64,000 bases of DNA from contig CAYMTE010000005.1 of assembly GCA_964393325.1 (NCBI GenBank), forward strand, positions 1 through 64,000, written 5' to 3'. Positions 1-7,806 of the stretch are shown here, in pieces. How positions within the stretch are numbered: position 1 is the first letter of the stretch; each line of letters opens with the position of its first letter. The notes beneath the pieces were generated by a model. The model made no database searches, was not told the origin of the DNA, and saw nothing but the letters and a program-made list of their open reading frames with translations. The stretch comes from JBAZWV01 sp964393325. GTDB taxonomy: Bacteria > Patescibacteriota > Patescibacteriia > 2-12-FULL-60-25. The translations under genes and the position numbers were made by a program.

Positions 1-459
1 CAAGAGGTCTGATTCGACGCGCCGGTCGTTCGATCGCGAAGAGTGCTGTCGAAGCTTCTCAATGGCGATCACAGCCTGTTCCAGGGCGAGGAGGAGTGGT
101 GTGCCGAGAGGCGTCCTCTTCGGGACGCTGCAGGCGTGCCTATCCTCGAAGGGGTCATTCGGCATAGATTCCCCCTGAGCATCGAACTGTTCTCCTGGAC
201 ACAGGGCGACCATCCATTGCCACTGCCGAGGTTCTCTCGGTGTTGGAGGGGAAAATTCTCTCGCGCTGACTACGAGCGGTCCTCGGCGGGCCCTGAGAAG
301 GGTGTGGGTGATACCGAGATGGAAGCCTTTGCTTTTGAGATACTGTTGGAGTATCTCCATCTTGATGGGCTCGAGGATGATATCCTGCGATTTCCACCAG
401 ACCCTCTGCAGCGAATAATGAATCTTTTTTGAGATGTAGTCGTGAAACGAGCTGGGCAT
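1..459 (-). CDS. Hypothetical protein, 3' end outside window
   Basis: An open frame of 153 codons runs from ATG at 459 to the window edge without a stop, so the C-terminus is missing. The start follows an AAAGGAG Shine-Dalgarno and a promoter at 481-509. The protein begins MPSSFHDYISKKIHYSLQRV and is mixed and basic, with no signal peptide or membrane segment. I do not recognise the family. It belongs to the set of Shine-Dalgarno-led orphan genes scattered through the window. A plus-strand frame of 129 codons over the same bases is taken to be a shadow because it has neither promoter nor ribosome site. Confidence 0.6.
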   Translation of the reverse strand, partial: MPSSFHDYISKKIHYSLQRVWWKSQDIILEPIKMEILQQYLKSKGFHLGITHTLLRARRGPLVVSAREFSPPTPREPRQWQWMVALCPGEQFDAQGESMPNDPFEDRHACSVPKRTPLGTPLLLALEQAVIAIEKLRQHSSRSNDRRVESDLL

Positions 460-480
460 GTTTATCTCCTTTGCTGTTCT

Positions 481-509
481 ATGTAAACAAATTTTATAAA
501 AAAGGTCAA
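481..509 (-). promoter_or_regulatory. Sigma70-type promoter for the gene at 1-459
   Basis: TTGACC (504-509) and TTACAT (481-486) are separated by exactly 17 bases on the minus strand. The ATG lies about 20 bases downstream of the -10. Confidence 0.5.
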
Positions 510-542
510 GTATCACAAGGAGGGTTCTGGCGCGCGGCTGAT

Positions 543-570
543 ATAAAAACACTCCGAAACGCGCGGAGTG
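543..570 (-). terminator. Intrinsic terminator after the gene at 607-960
   Basis: A 7-bp stem, CACTCCG/CGGAGTG with a 7-base loop, is followed on the minus strand by TTTTT. It closes the sugar operon that ends with the gene at 607-960. Confidence 0.75.
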
Positions 571-606
571 GGGTGTACGATGACGGCGCATGACGCGTTT
601 TGTTAT

Positions 607-960
607 CTACGTTTCTACCAGAATGAGCATAAGCTGCGGCTCGCGGCCGAGCTTGTCTGCCTTGCCTTTGACGCCGTTGCCGAGGATATGGATCTCACCC
701 GGCGCCTCTTGAGGCTCGGTGATGTCGAAGTAGCTCTCACCGGGTGATGGGTGCGACTTCGCAGATCCCATCAGCACGTAGGTGCTCATTCCAAAAATGC
801 GGATTTTGAGGCGGACGTTTCTCTCTTCGAGAACATCGCATTCGATCGATGTAACTTTGCTTAGAGGTGTTCGATCGGGCGTGAAGGCGTTGAATGTGCG
901 GAGCGAATCCGCCAGGCGTTTGGCGGCATGATCTCTTCCAGGGACGGTTCCGTCAGTCAT
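607..960 (-). CDS. Hypothetical 117-aa protein
   Basis: A small soluble protein with no signal peptide or membrane segment; I do not recognise the family. Its ATG overlaps the end of the GT39-like gene by 8 bases and follows an AGGAGATG Shine-Dalgarno lying inside that gene, so it is probably translated from the same mRNA. An intrinsic terminator lies about 40 bases past its stop. The middle (about residues 35-75) alternates polar and hydrophobic residues, as in a beta-rich fold. The operon suggests a link to surface-sugar synthesis, but nothing in the protein itself shows this. Confidence 0.65.
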   Translation of the reverse strand: MTDGTVPGRDHAAKRLADSLRTFNAFTPDRTPLSKVTSIECDVLEERNVRLKIRIFGMSTYVLMGSAKSHPSPGESYFDITEPQEAPGEIHILGNGVKGKADKLGREPQLMLILVET

Positions 961-2284
961 GTTTCATCTCCTGTTGACGTGTGCCGAATAGATAACATGC
1001 GCGAACGACATGAGCAACTCCAACACCCGCAATGGCGAGCAATACCGCCTCAAACGGAATGCGATATTTTGTGAAATAGAGGAAGATCGCATAGGCGCCG
1101 GTTGCGGAGAGAGCGAGAAAGAGGGGAAGTGTGACTTCAAGATATTTTTTCTCTTTCCATAATCGCCATGCGCCAACCGCGAAGAATCCGGCGAGCACAA
1201 GATTCCATAGCATGTAGCCGTACGTCACGAGTGCGGTAAATGCCTTTGATCCAAATTGCTTTGCGGGCGTAAGAAACGGCGACCAGATGCCGGCATATCG
1301 CCAAATGGTCAGTTCGATGAACTCGCGCGGATGCGTCTTGATCCAGCCTTTTGCGAGCGCTGCAAGCGCGCGATTTTCTTCGGATTCGGTCACGCCGCCG
1401 CGGCACCATCCTTCGGGTTTGCAGCCGGCATAATTCTCCGGGAGATTGAACGGTGTTCCTTCGGGAACGGGTGTCGCTTCTTGTTCTCGTGTTTTGAGGA
1501 GTTCCTTCGCGTACGGACTATTGCCGATCCAAAGCGTGACCCCACTTTCGGTGGTGAGCGGAATGAGCTCATGAAAGACGAGTGCGTTGCGGATGACCCA
1601 CGGTCCCCAGGTGAGCATCATTCCAACGCAAAATGCCGTCACGAGCAGGAGACGCTGTTTGATCGCGATCTTCCATCCAAAGAGCGCCGCAACGACAAGA
1701 AGACCGAGAAAGGGGACGATCGTGCTCATGATAAGGACGCATGCACCAAACAGCGCGCCAGAAATACCGAGGTGTAGCGCGCGTTTTGTTTCCATCCCCT
1801 TAAAGAGAAAGAGAAACCCGCCAAGGAGAAGTGTGGTGCTTAAAAACGTGTGATATAGCGCGGGATCGTGATAGACGGTGTAGGGATGTATTGCGAGGAG
1901 TGCCGCGGCGCCTAAGGCTGCGTCATCGCGTTTCGTGATCTGCTTCGTGAGCAGGAAGAGGAGCAGGATGTTTCCGGTCGAAACGAGGATCTGTAAAAAA
2001 CTTGGACCGACGGTCGCGAATTTCCCAAAGATCGCGTAGCACAGGGCGAGCCAGAGGACGTAGAGCGGTGGACGATACGCCGTTGGGCCGGCGCCATCTT
2101 TGAGCGTGAATCCTTTTCCGTCGAGAAGGCGCGCTGCCGGGATCGACATGCGTGCGTCGTTTTGCCAGCGCATTTCCTCGTGGTTTACCGCAAACGATCC
2201 AAGGCGTAACACAAACCCGACGAGCACGATCCAAACGATGGGCTGTCGGATGATGTTTAGGAATTTGCCTTTTTGATCCTCCAT
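953..2284 (-). CDS. GT39/ArnT-like polyprenyl-phosphate-sugar glycosyltransferase
   Basis: A 443-aa multi-pass membrane protein. Residue 15 onward is the first transmembrane helix, followed by an extracytoplasmic loop with acidic residues (NHEEMRWQNDARM) and then YRPPLYVLWLALCY, the layout of the PMT_2/ArnT/GT39 families. These transfer a sugar from a polyprenyl-phosphate donor to lipid or protein outside the membrane. About 9-11 helices can be counted, with a larger loop near 245-300 containing four closely spaced Cys/Trp/Gly motifs. The start overlaps the polyprenyl-phosphate-mannose-synthase-like gene by 28 bases, which fits donor and transferase being made together. The acceptor is unknown. 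Confidence 0.8.
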   Translation of the reverse strand: MEDQKGKFLNIIRQPIVWIVLVGFVLRLGSFAVNHEEMRWQNDARMSIPAARLLDGKGFTLKDGAGPTAYRPPLYVLWLALCYAIFGKFATVGPSFLQILVSTGNILLLFLLTKQITKRDDAALGAAALLAIHPYTVYHDPALYHTFLSTTLLLGGFLFLFKGMETKRALHLGISGALFGACVLIMSTIVPFLGLLVVAALFGWKIAIKQRLLLVTAFCVGMMLTWGPWVIRNALVFHELIPLTTESGVTLWIGNSPYAKELLKTREQEATPVPEGTPFNLPENYAGCKPEGWCRGGVTESEENRALAALAKGWIKTHPREFIELTIWRYAGIWSPFLTPAKQFGSKAFTALVTYGYMLWNLVLAGFFAVGAWRLWKEKKYLEVTLPLFLALSATGAYAIFLYFTKYRIPFEAVLLAIAGVGVAHVVRACYLFGTRQQEMKHD

Positions 2285-2958
2285 ACGGCCGCGAACGCTT
2301 CTTTGATTTCTTTGAGCGTGAGGTTTGATCCGCCCCGCGTGCGATTGACGAATCGGATCGGTCGCTCGATGAATCGGACTCCCTTTGTGAAGAGTTGATA
2401 GCTGATTTCGGAGAGTACGATATACCCCGTCGCTTTGATACGGTTCATGTCGAGTTTTTCTATCGCCGAGCGTCCGTAGACACGGTAGCCATTCGTGTAG
2501 TCGTGAATGCCGATATGAAAAACAGCGTTTGTGTAGATGTTCGACAGCCTGCTAAAGATGCGGCGTTTGAGCGGCCAATTTTCGATTTTGCTTCCCGGAA
2601 TATAGCGTGAACCGATCACGACGGCGTCTTCCGTTGCTGCCTCGAGAAGGCGGGGGAGCTCTTGCGGATCGTGTGAAAAATCCGCATCCATCTCGACGAG
2701 AAAACGGTACGCGCGTCCAAGGCCGAATCGGATTCCTTCGAGTACCGCAGAACCGCGACCGCCTTTTCCTTCGCGTTTAATTAAAAACAAATTTGGATGA
2801 CGAGACTGCATCTCACGGACGATGTCTGCCGTGCGATCCTTTCCGTCGTCAACGACGAGAACATCTACGCCCACGGGAAGCGCGAGGAGCTGTTCGGCAA
2901 GCCGACCAATGTTTTCTTCTTCGTTGTAGGCGGGGATGATGACGAGGGTGTTAGCCAT
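2257..2958 (-). CDS. Polyprenyl-phosphate-mannose (DPM1-like) synthase, GT2
   Basis: 233 aa. It starts TLVIIPAYNEEENIGRL and carries VVDDGKDRT and the metal-binding DADFSHDP at about 91-98, the hallmarks of DPM1-type GT2 enzymes that move mannose (or another hexose) from GDP-sugar to polyprenyl phosphate. RGGSNLTLKE near the C-terminus matches the family's conserved end. There are no transmembrane helices, so it is the short DPM1 form. The ATG at 2958 overlaps the stop of the upstream reductase gene by 8 bases and was preferred to a longer frame because homology begins there. The neighbouring GT39-like protein is the likely consumer of the product. Confidence 0.85.
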   Translation of the reverse strand: MANTLVIIPAYNEEENIGRLAEQLLALPVGVDVLVVDDGKDRTADIVREMQSRHPNLFLIKREGKGGRGSAVLEGIRFGLGRAYRFLVEMDADFSHDPQELPRLLEAATEDAVVIGSRYIPGSKIENWPLKRRIFSRLSNIYTNAVFHIGIHDYTNGYRVYGRSAIEKLDMNRIKATGYIVLSEISYQLFTKGVRFIERPIRFVNRTRGGSNLTLKEIKEAFAAVWRIKKANS

Positions 2959-3787
2959 AGAGAAGCGTATCGAGTCCTCGTGTGAGGTTGTACCGAGGAG
3001 GAACCGGATTATTAAAACGGAAGAGTTTTGTTGCCTTGTCCGGCTTCGTCGTATCATGCGTGATGCGCAACCGTTTGCCTAGCTTTTTGAGGATCCGTTG
3101 CGCGAGCTGGTCGACCGTGACCTGCTCGGGATGTCCCACGAGGAGGAATGATGGGGTTTTTTTGAGACCAATGGCAACGAGATTCGCGGCAAGGTCGTCC
3201 ACGTGGATGAACTGCAGTTTTCGTTTTCCGGTACCCCAAATGACGAACTCGTTTTCGCTCTTGCGGATCCGATCGATCATCGACGGGATGACATTCGCGG
3301 TTTTTGGATCGATCGTTGGCTGTGGGCCGTAGACCGGGGCAGAGCGCACGATTTTTACGTTCCATCCAGTCTGTGCGGCAAATGCGCGAAGCGCGAGTTC
3401 ACCGACGCGTTTGCCGAGAACGTACCCGTCGATATCCGCATCCGCGTCGTCCGCGTATTCGGCAAGAACCGAGCTGACGTACACGAAGGTTTGCGGAGGA
3501 AGATCTTTTAGCGTGTCGAGGACGGTCAGTAAGGGGAGCGTGTTGTCGCGTACGAAGTCGAAGGGATGTGCGGTGTGGTGTGCGATGTTCTTTTTTGCCG
3601 CCGCGAGGTAATAGATAACGTTTTTGTTCTTTAGCGTTCGTTTGCAAAAAGCCGCGTCCGTAAGATTGCCTTGCTTCCGCGTCAGTGCCACGATCCGATG
3701 TGGCGTCTTTTGCAGCCTTGCGCACAGCGCGCTCCCAACGAACCCCCCGGCTCCAAGAACGGCGATGTGCTTCTGCGAGCTTGCCAT
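2951..3787 (-). CDS. NAD(P)-dependent epimerase/dehydratase (extended SDR)
   Basis: 278 aa. The Rossmann motif GAGGFVG sits at about residues 11-17, and the catalytic pair is in YVLGK with a serine in YVSSV before it. It is about 40 residues shorter than typical GDP-fucose synthases. Directly downstream of gmd, it most likely acts on GDP-4-keto-6-deoxymannose or its 3-deoxy derivative, as a GDP-fucose-synthase-like or ColC-like epimerase/reductase, or simply as a 4-reductase. The ATG at 3787 leaves 2 bases to the gmd stop. The exact sugar product cannot be decided from sequence. Confidence 0.75.
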   Translation of the reverse strand: MASSQKHIAVLGAGGFVGSALCARLQKTPHRIVALTRKQGNLTDAAFCKRTLKNKNVIYYLAAAKKNIAHHTAHPFDFVRDNTLPLLTVLDTLKDLPPQTFVYVSSVLAEYADDADADIDGYVLGKRVGELALRAFAAQTGWNVKIVRSAPVYGPQPTIDPKTANVIPSMIDRIRKSENEFVIWGTGKRKLQFIHVDDLAANLVAIGLKKTPSFLLVGHPEQVTVDQLAQRILKKLGKRLRITHDTTKPDKATKLFRFNNPVPPRYNLTRGLDTLLYG

Positions 3788-3789
3788 AC

Positions 3790-4848
3790 CTAGTCGATAA
3801 GGACGTGACCATTTTGTGTCACGTCTGCAAGATCGTAGTCGACCATGATTTTTACGAGTTCGTTGAACGTCACGCGCGGCGTCCATCCGAGTTTCTCTTT
3901 TGCTTTTGTCGCATCGCCGAGAAGGAGATCGACTTCGGCTGGCCGAAGATATCGATCGTCGAGTTCGATGATGGTCTTTCCCGTTTTTCGGTCGCGTCCT
4001 TTTTCGAGACGACCTTCGCCATCCCAGACGAGATCGATGTCGAGGTGTTTGCACGATTCCTCGACGAATTCTCGAACGGTATGCGTTTCACCCGTAGCGA
4101 TCACGAAATCATCCGGCTGATCCTGTTGCAACATGAGCCACATCGCCTCGACGTATTCCTTCGCGTACCCCCAGTCTCGCTTCGCGTCGAGGTTTCCGAG
4201 CTTAAGGACGTCTTGGTGTCCAAGTTTCACTTTGACGAGCCCGCGGGTAATCTTTTTAGAGACAAAGTTCTCCCCGCGGCGAGGGGATTCGTGGTTAAAC
4301 AAAATGCCGTTCGAGCCGTATAACCCGTAGGCTTCGCGATAGTTTTTGACGATCCAAAACGCATACAGCTTCGCGACGCCGTATGGGCTTCGCGGATGAA
4401 ATGGCGTCGTTTCTTTCTGTGGCGTTTCTTCTACTTTTCCGTAGAGTTCGCTTGTTGATGCCTGATAGAATCGGGCAGTTTTATCGAGTCCGAGAATCTT
4501 CATGGACTCGATCATGCGCAGTGTTCCGATCGCATCGACGTTTGCGGTGTACTCCGGCGTTTCAAATGAAATCTGTACGTGCGATTGCGCGCCGATGTTG
4601 TAGATTTCATCCGGCATCGCATCTTTCATGACGCGCATGATACTGGAGGCGTCATTTAAGTCCGCATATTCGATGCGGAAATGCGTATGATGATCGCCAA
4701 GATGGCGATAGATTTTTTCGAGGCGCCACCGATTAAATGTGGATGCGCGACGAACTGTGCCGATGACCTCGTATCCTTTTTCGAGCAAGAGCTCTGCGAG
4801 ATACGATCCGTCCTGGCCATTGACGCCGGTAATGAGGGCTTTCTTCAT
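3790..4848 (-). CDS. gmd: GDP-mannose 4,6-dehydratase
   Basis: 352 aa, close to the usual 345-370. GVNGQDGSYLAELLLEKGYEV at the N-terminus is the NAD(P)-binding motif typical of Gmd. The catalytic T-S-E triad appears in STSELYGKV, the YxxxK pair in YGVAK, and ILFNHESPRRGENFV is a Gmd signature. It converts GDP-D-mannose to GDP-4-keto-6-deoxymannose in the cytoplasm, the branch point for fucose, rhamnose, perosamine and colitose. It lies 15 bases after the DegT-family gene and 2 bases before the SDR gene, so the three probably form one pathway. Confidence 0.95.
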   Translation of the reverse strand: MKKALITGVNGQDGSYLAELLLEKGYEVIGTVRRASTFNRWRLEKIYRHLGDHHTHFRIEYADLNDASSIMRVMKDAMPDEIYNIGAQSHVQISFETPEYTANVDAIGTLRMIESMKILGLDKTARFYQASTSELYGKVEETPQKETTPFHPRSPYGVAKLYAFWIVKNYREAYGLYGSNGILFNHESPRRGENFVSKKITRGLVKVKLGHQDVLKLGNLDAKRDWGYAKEYVEAMWLMLQQDQPDDFVIATGETHTVREFVEESCKHLDIDLVWDGEGRLEKGRDRKTGKTIIELDDRYLRPAEVDLLLGDATKAKEKLGWTPRVTFNELVKIMVDYDLADVTQNGHVLID

Positions 4849-4863
4849 ATCATGTGTACCGGC

Positions 4864-6081
4864 TTAGCCGTGCCGTTTGAAATATCGATGGAGGAGATCA
4901 GCGGCGATATCGAGATGCGTTTGTTGGGACTCCTCGTGAACCGTATCCATTTCTTGATGGCAGCCGATATAGAATCCGTGCGTGTTAATCCAATGAGCAA
5001 CAGGATAGTCCTTTGTACGGATGCTGAATTGTTTTTTATAAAACGGTTGATTGATAAGCGGGAGCATGTCTCGCGTTTCCACGCCGTGACTCTCCAGGTA
5101 GTGCACGAGGTGCATTTTTTTGATGCCGAGTCCTTTTCGGATTACGATCGGAAACATCATGAACGCGTGACCTCGATCTTCTTCTTGAATGGGGAGTTGG
5201 ATGTACTGTTCAAGCGGTTTCAACCGATCTATCAGGTAGCTCGCATGTGTCTGACGCTTGGCGAGAATCTGCTCCGCGATATCCAGCTGCGCGCAGCCGA
5301 GCGCTCCTTCGAGTTCCGTGACGCGATAGCTGTAGCCATTGCGGATAAAGCGAAACCGACGCTCGACAATCTGCTGCAGGACGCGGCCTTTTTTCCCTTT
5401 GTCATCATCGATGCTGATGTAGATCCCATCGCGTCCGTGATTTGCGAGGCTTCGGAGCACTTCCGCGTATTTTTTATTGTTCGTGATGGCGATGCCGCCC
5501 ACACCCGTGACGAGCAGGTGAGCGACGTATGTTGAAAAACAGCCGATATCTCCAAAGCTCCCCACGGATTTTCCTTTGTAGCGCGTGAACATCGTCTCGC
5601 ATGAATCTTCGATCACTTTGAGCTTATGCTTTTTGGCAATTTTCATGATCGGATCCATGTCTGCCGGTTGTCCAAATAGATGAACGACCATGATGGCCTT
5701 TGTGCGTTTCGTGATCTTTTCTTCGATTTTTGCCGGATCGATATTGTAGGTTCGCGGATCCACGTCCACAAAGACGGGAGTAAATCCTTGCTGAATAACG
5801 ACGTTGGAGGTTGCGACAAACGTTACAGCGGGGACGATAACCTCGTCGCCAATTTTCCACTTTCCGAGTTCCGCGAGGCAGGCGACCGCGATTTGGAGTG
5901 CGGATGTTCCGCTGTTCACCATCACGCCAAATTTTGCGTCATGATTCTCGCTGAATCGACGCTCAAACTCTTGGATGAAGGGTCCATATGACAGGCGCCC
6001 TGTTTTGAGCACCTGCGCAATGTTTTGTTCCGCTTTTTCGGTTAGCGACAGGCATCCGACCCCGATGCACACATTCTTCAT
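4864..6081 (-). CDS. DegT/StrS-family PLP enzyme with Lys-to-His active site (ColD-like 3-dehydratase)
   Basis: 405 aa with the fold-type I sugar aminotransferase pattern: VNSGTSALQIA near 55-65, VVHLFGQPADMDPI near 132-145, and the cofactor-binding Asp in VIEDSCE. Where aminotransferases have the PLP-binding lysine, this protein reads STYVAHLLVTGVGG with His188. That replacement marks the dehydratase subgroup (ColD, E1/RfbH, SpnQ). The cysteine cluster of the iron-sulfur E1/RfbH enzymes is absent from the insert at about 217-248, so ColD, which removes the 3-OH of GDP-4-keto-6-deoxymannose, is the better model, and Gmd next door makes exactly that substrate. First gene of the operon, with a promoter at 6093-6121. 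Confidence 0.8.
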   Translation of the reverse strand: MKNVCIGVGCLSLTEKAEQNIAQVLKTGRLSYGPFIQEFERRFSENHDAKFGVMVNSGTSALQIAVACLAELGKWKIGDEVIVPAVTFVATSNVVIQQGFTPVFVDVDPRTYNIDPAKIEEKITKRTKAIMVVHLFGQPADMDPIMKIAKKHKLKVIEDSCETMFTRYKGKSVGSFGDIGCFSTYVAHLLVTGVGGIAITNNKKYAEVLRSLANHGRDGIYISIDDDKGKKGRVLQQIVERRFRFIRNGYSYRVTELEGALGCAQLDIAEQILAKRQTHASYLIDRLKPLEQYIQLPIQEEDRGHAFMMFPIVIRKGLGIKKMHLVHYLESHGVETRDMLPLINQPFYKKQFSIRTKDYPVAHWINTHGFYIGCHQEMDTVHEESQQTHLDIAADLLHRYFKRHG

Positions 6082-6092
6082 AATTCTCGCAA

Positions 6093-6121
6093 ACGATAGC
6101 GAGAAAATGACGTTCTGACAA
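6093..6121 (-). promoter_or_regulatory. Promoter of the GDP-sugar operon
   Basis: TTGTCA (6116-6121), a 17-base spacer and TATCGT (6093-6098) on the minus strand. The ATG at 6081 is only 11 bases past the -10, so the leader is very short and has no Shine-Dalgarno. Confidence 0.6.
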
Positions 6122-6136
6122 GGAGAAAGAGAAGAA

Positions 6137-6161
6137 TGAAAAAAGAGACGTTTCCGTCTCT
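6137..6161 (-). terminator. Intrinsic terminator after the GT-A-like gene
   Basis: A perfect 7-bp stem, AGAGACG/CGTCTCT with a GAAA tetraloop, is followed by a run of T on the minus strand, 17 bases past the stop at 6178. Confidence 0.85.
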
Positions 6162-6177
6162 TGTAAGGCGCTGGATG

Positions 6178-6924
6178 TCAGCGCGGCGTGATGCCGAGGG
6201 CCTTCGTCACAAGACGGAAGCCGCGCGTCAGATCCTCGAATTGGATTCGACGCTTCTCGAGCATCATTTCTTTGTTCTCCTCCTCTTCTGCGCGTTGCAC
6301 GGAGGGGTAGAAGAAGTCGATGTCGTAGCTGTCGATCGTGACACCCCGCGCGATCGCCTCGAGGAGAGCGATCTGCTGGATGTACGTGTCGGCTGCTCCG
6401 TACTTCGCGGGCTCGCATGTCGCGAAGTGCTGCAGCTCCGAGCGGGAGAAGATGACCGGGCCGAACATGACGTCCAGCTCAAGTCCGGTAAGCTCCGCAA
6501 ACACGTTGTTCGCGGCGAGCTCCGACGTGATCTGAAAGCTCGGATAGCTCTCGAGACTCTTTTTGGATCGTCGCGGGACGATGATGTTGGGGTAGTCGAC
6601 TTCTATCCGGTCCACGAGACCGGAAAGGTGACGAATGAGATCCGTCTTTTCCGGCTCGGTCCAGACGTGCGCTCGCGTGAGCTTCCGCTGGGTTGCCTCG
6701 GCGAACGCCTGGCGCCGACCCGGGCCCATACCCCGCGTTTTTTCGGGGTGATAGTGCGCCCCGAGCCCGGCCAGGCTCTTTGCGACTCTGGCGTCCGGAG
6801 ATCCGTCCACGAAGGTGACGTCGTACTCCATCGCTCGGGCGTTCCCGATCATCTGGCAGGCCAGGTGAAATCGGGTTTCTTTGATGCTCTTGTAGAATGT
6901 TGTCGTCACGATGCTTATCGTCAC
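6178..6924 (-). CDS. Glycosyltransferase-A-like protein of unknown function
   Basis: 248 aa. The start VTISIVTTTFYKS and the later YDVTFVDGSPD resemble the nucleotide-sugar-binding first half of GT2 (GT-A) transferases. A classical DxD is not obvious; WTEPEKTD stands about where it would be. Start: GTG at 6924, six bases after a perfect AGGAGG, in preference to an upstream ATG without a ribosome site. It has its own promoter (6972-7000) and terminator, so it is a single-gene unit. It is richer in G+C than the flanking sugar genes. The function is only suggested by the fold. Confidence 0.65.
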   Translation of the reverse strand: MTISIVTTTFYKSIKETRFHLACQMIGNARAMEYDVTFVDGSPDARVAKSLAGLGAHYHPEKTRGMGPGRRQAFAEATQRKLTRAHVWTEPEKTDLIRHLSGLVDRIEVDYPNIIVPRRSKKSLESYPSFQITSELAANNVFAELTGLELDVMFGPVIFSRSELQHFATCEPAKYGAADTYIQQIALLEAIARGVTIDSYDIDFFYPSVQRAEEEENKEMMLEKRRIQFEDLTRGFRLVTKALGITPR

Positions 6925-6971
6925 GGTCGGCCTCCTGTGTTGGTGTTTTACGACAAGGTACGTGGTTGCTA

Positions 6972-7000
6972 CGTATAGCAAAAAAAGAGGAAATTGTCAA
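6972..7000 (-). promoter_or_regulatory. Promoter of the GT-A-like gene
   Basis: TTGACA (6995-7000), a 17-base spacer and TATACG (6972-6977). The -35 overlaps the last codons of uppP. Confidence 0.75.
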
Positions 7001-7806
7001 TGCGTCATGACGAAAAGCACGAGGAACGCGAGTGCAATGCGATACCATGCAAATACGTGTAGGGTATGTCGCTTGAGATAGCTGATGAGAATGTGAATGC
7101 ATCCGAGTCCAACCACAAATGCCGCGCACGAGCCGAGAATGAGCGGAAGATAGGTGAGATCAGTCGGGGGGTCCTGGATGAGATCAAGAAGTTTTTTGAG
7201 ACCGGATCCAGTAATGATGGGAATGGAGAGGAGAAAGCTGAATCGCGCGGCGCTCTCCCGCGTGAGTCCGCGGAATAGTCCACCGGAGATCGTTGAACCG
7301 GAGCGTGACATTCCTGGAACGAGTGCGAGGCATTGGAAGAGTCCGATCCAGATGCCGTCTGTTACGGAAACGTGCTCGTGCGCTCTGCGTGCCAGGTGCT
7401 CCGCGAGCATGAATAGGGCGCTGCCCACGAGAAGCGATAGGGCGACGAGAAGCGGATTGCGAAATGCGTGGTCCATGACGTCCTCAAGAAGGAGTCCAAA
7501 GACGAGAGCGGGGATGGTACCGACGATGAGCGCACCGATCAGGGATTTGTCGGTCATCTGCACACCGCGGCCACGCGCAAACACGAGGCGGAGAGTATCA
7601 CGGATGAGTTTGAGAATATCCGATCGAAAATACACAAAAACGGCAAGCATGGTGCCGAGTTGGAGGACGGCGTCAAACGCGAGCCCGCCGGACGTGTTAA
7701 CGCCGAGGAGCTCGCGCAGCAGGATCAAATGTCCCGACGAAGAAACGGGCAGGAACTCTGTGAGTCCCTGCACCGTTCCGAGAAGCAGCCCGTCAAATAC
7801 GGTCAT
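6997..7806 (-). CDS. uppP: Undecaprenyl-diphosphatase
   Basis: 269 aa, normal for BacA/UppP, with about eight membrane helices. The two active-site motifs are present: LTEFLPVSSSGHLILL near residue 15 and LVPGMSRSGSTISGG near residue 165, with the conserved Glu, Ser, His and Arg. It recycles undecaprenyl diphosphate to the monophosphate carrier used for peptidoglycan and surface glycans. It overlaps the upstream lipoprotein gene by 4 bases (ATGA), so the two are co-translated, which is uncommon for a general recycling enzyme and hints that the lipoprotein shares its envelope role. Confidence 0.95.
   Translation of the reverse strand: MTVFDGLLLGTVQGLTEFLPVSSSGHLILLRELLGVNTSGGLAFDAVLQLGTMLAVFVYFRSDILKLIRDTLRLVFARGRGVQMTDKSLIGALIVGTIPALVFGLLLEDVMDHAFRNPLLVALSLLVGSALFMLAEHLARRAHEHVSVTDGIWIGLFQCLALVPGMSRSGSTISGGLFRGLTRESAARFSFLLSIPIITGSGLKKLLDLIQDPPTDLTYLPLILGSCAAFVVGLGCIHILISYLKRHTLHVFAWYRIALAFLVLFVMTH

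Noticed and set aside
43..432. 129-codon plus-strand frame
   Set aside because: The minus strand has promoter, ribosome site and an open frame to the window edge.
4864..6081. RfbH/E1-type iron-sulfur dehydrase
   Set aside because: The cysteines that bind the 2Fe-2S cluster in E1 are absent from the corresponding insert.
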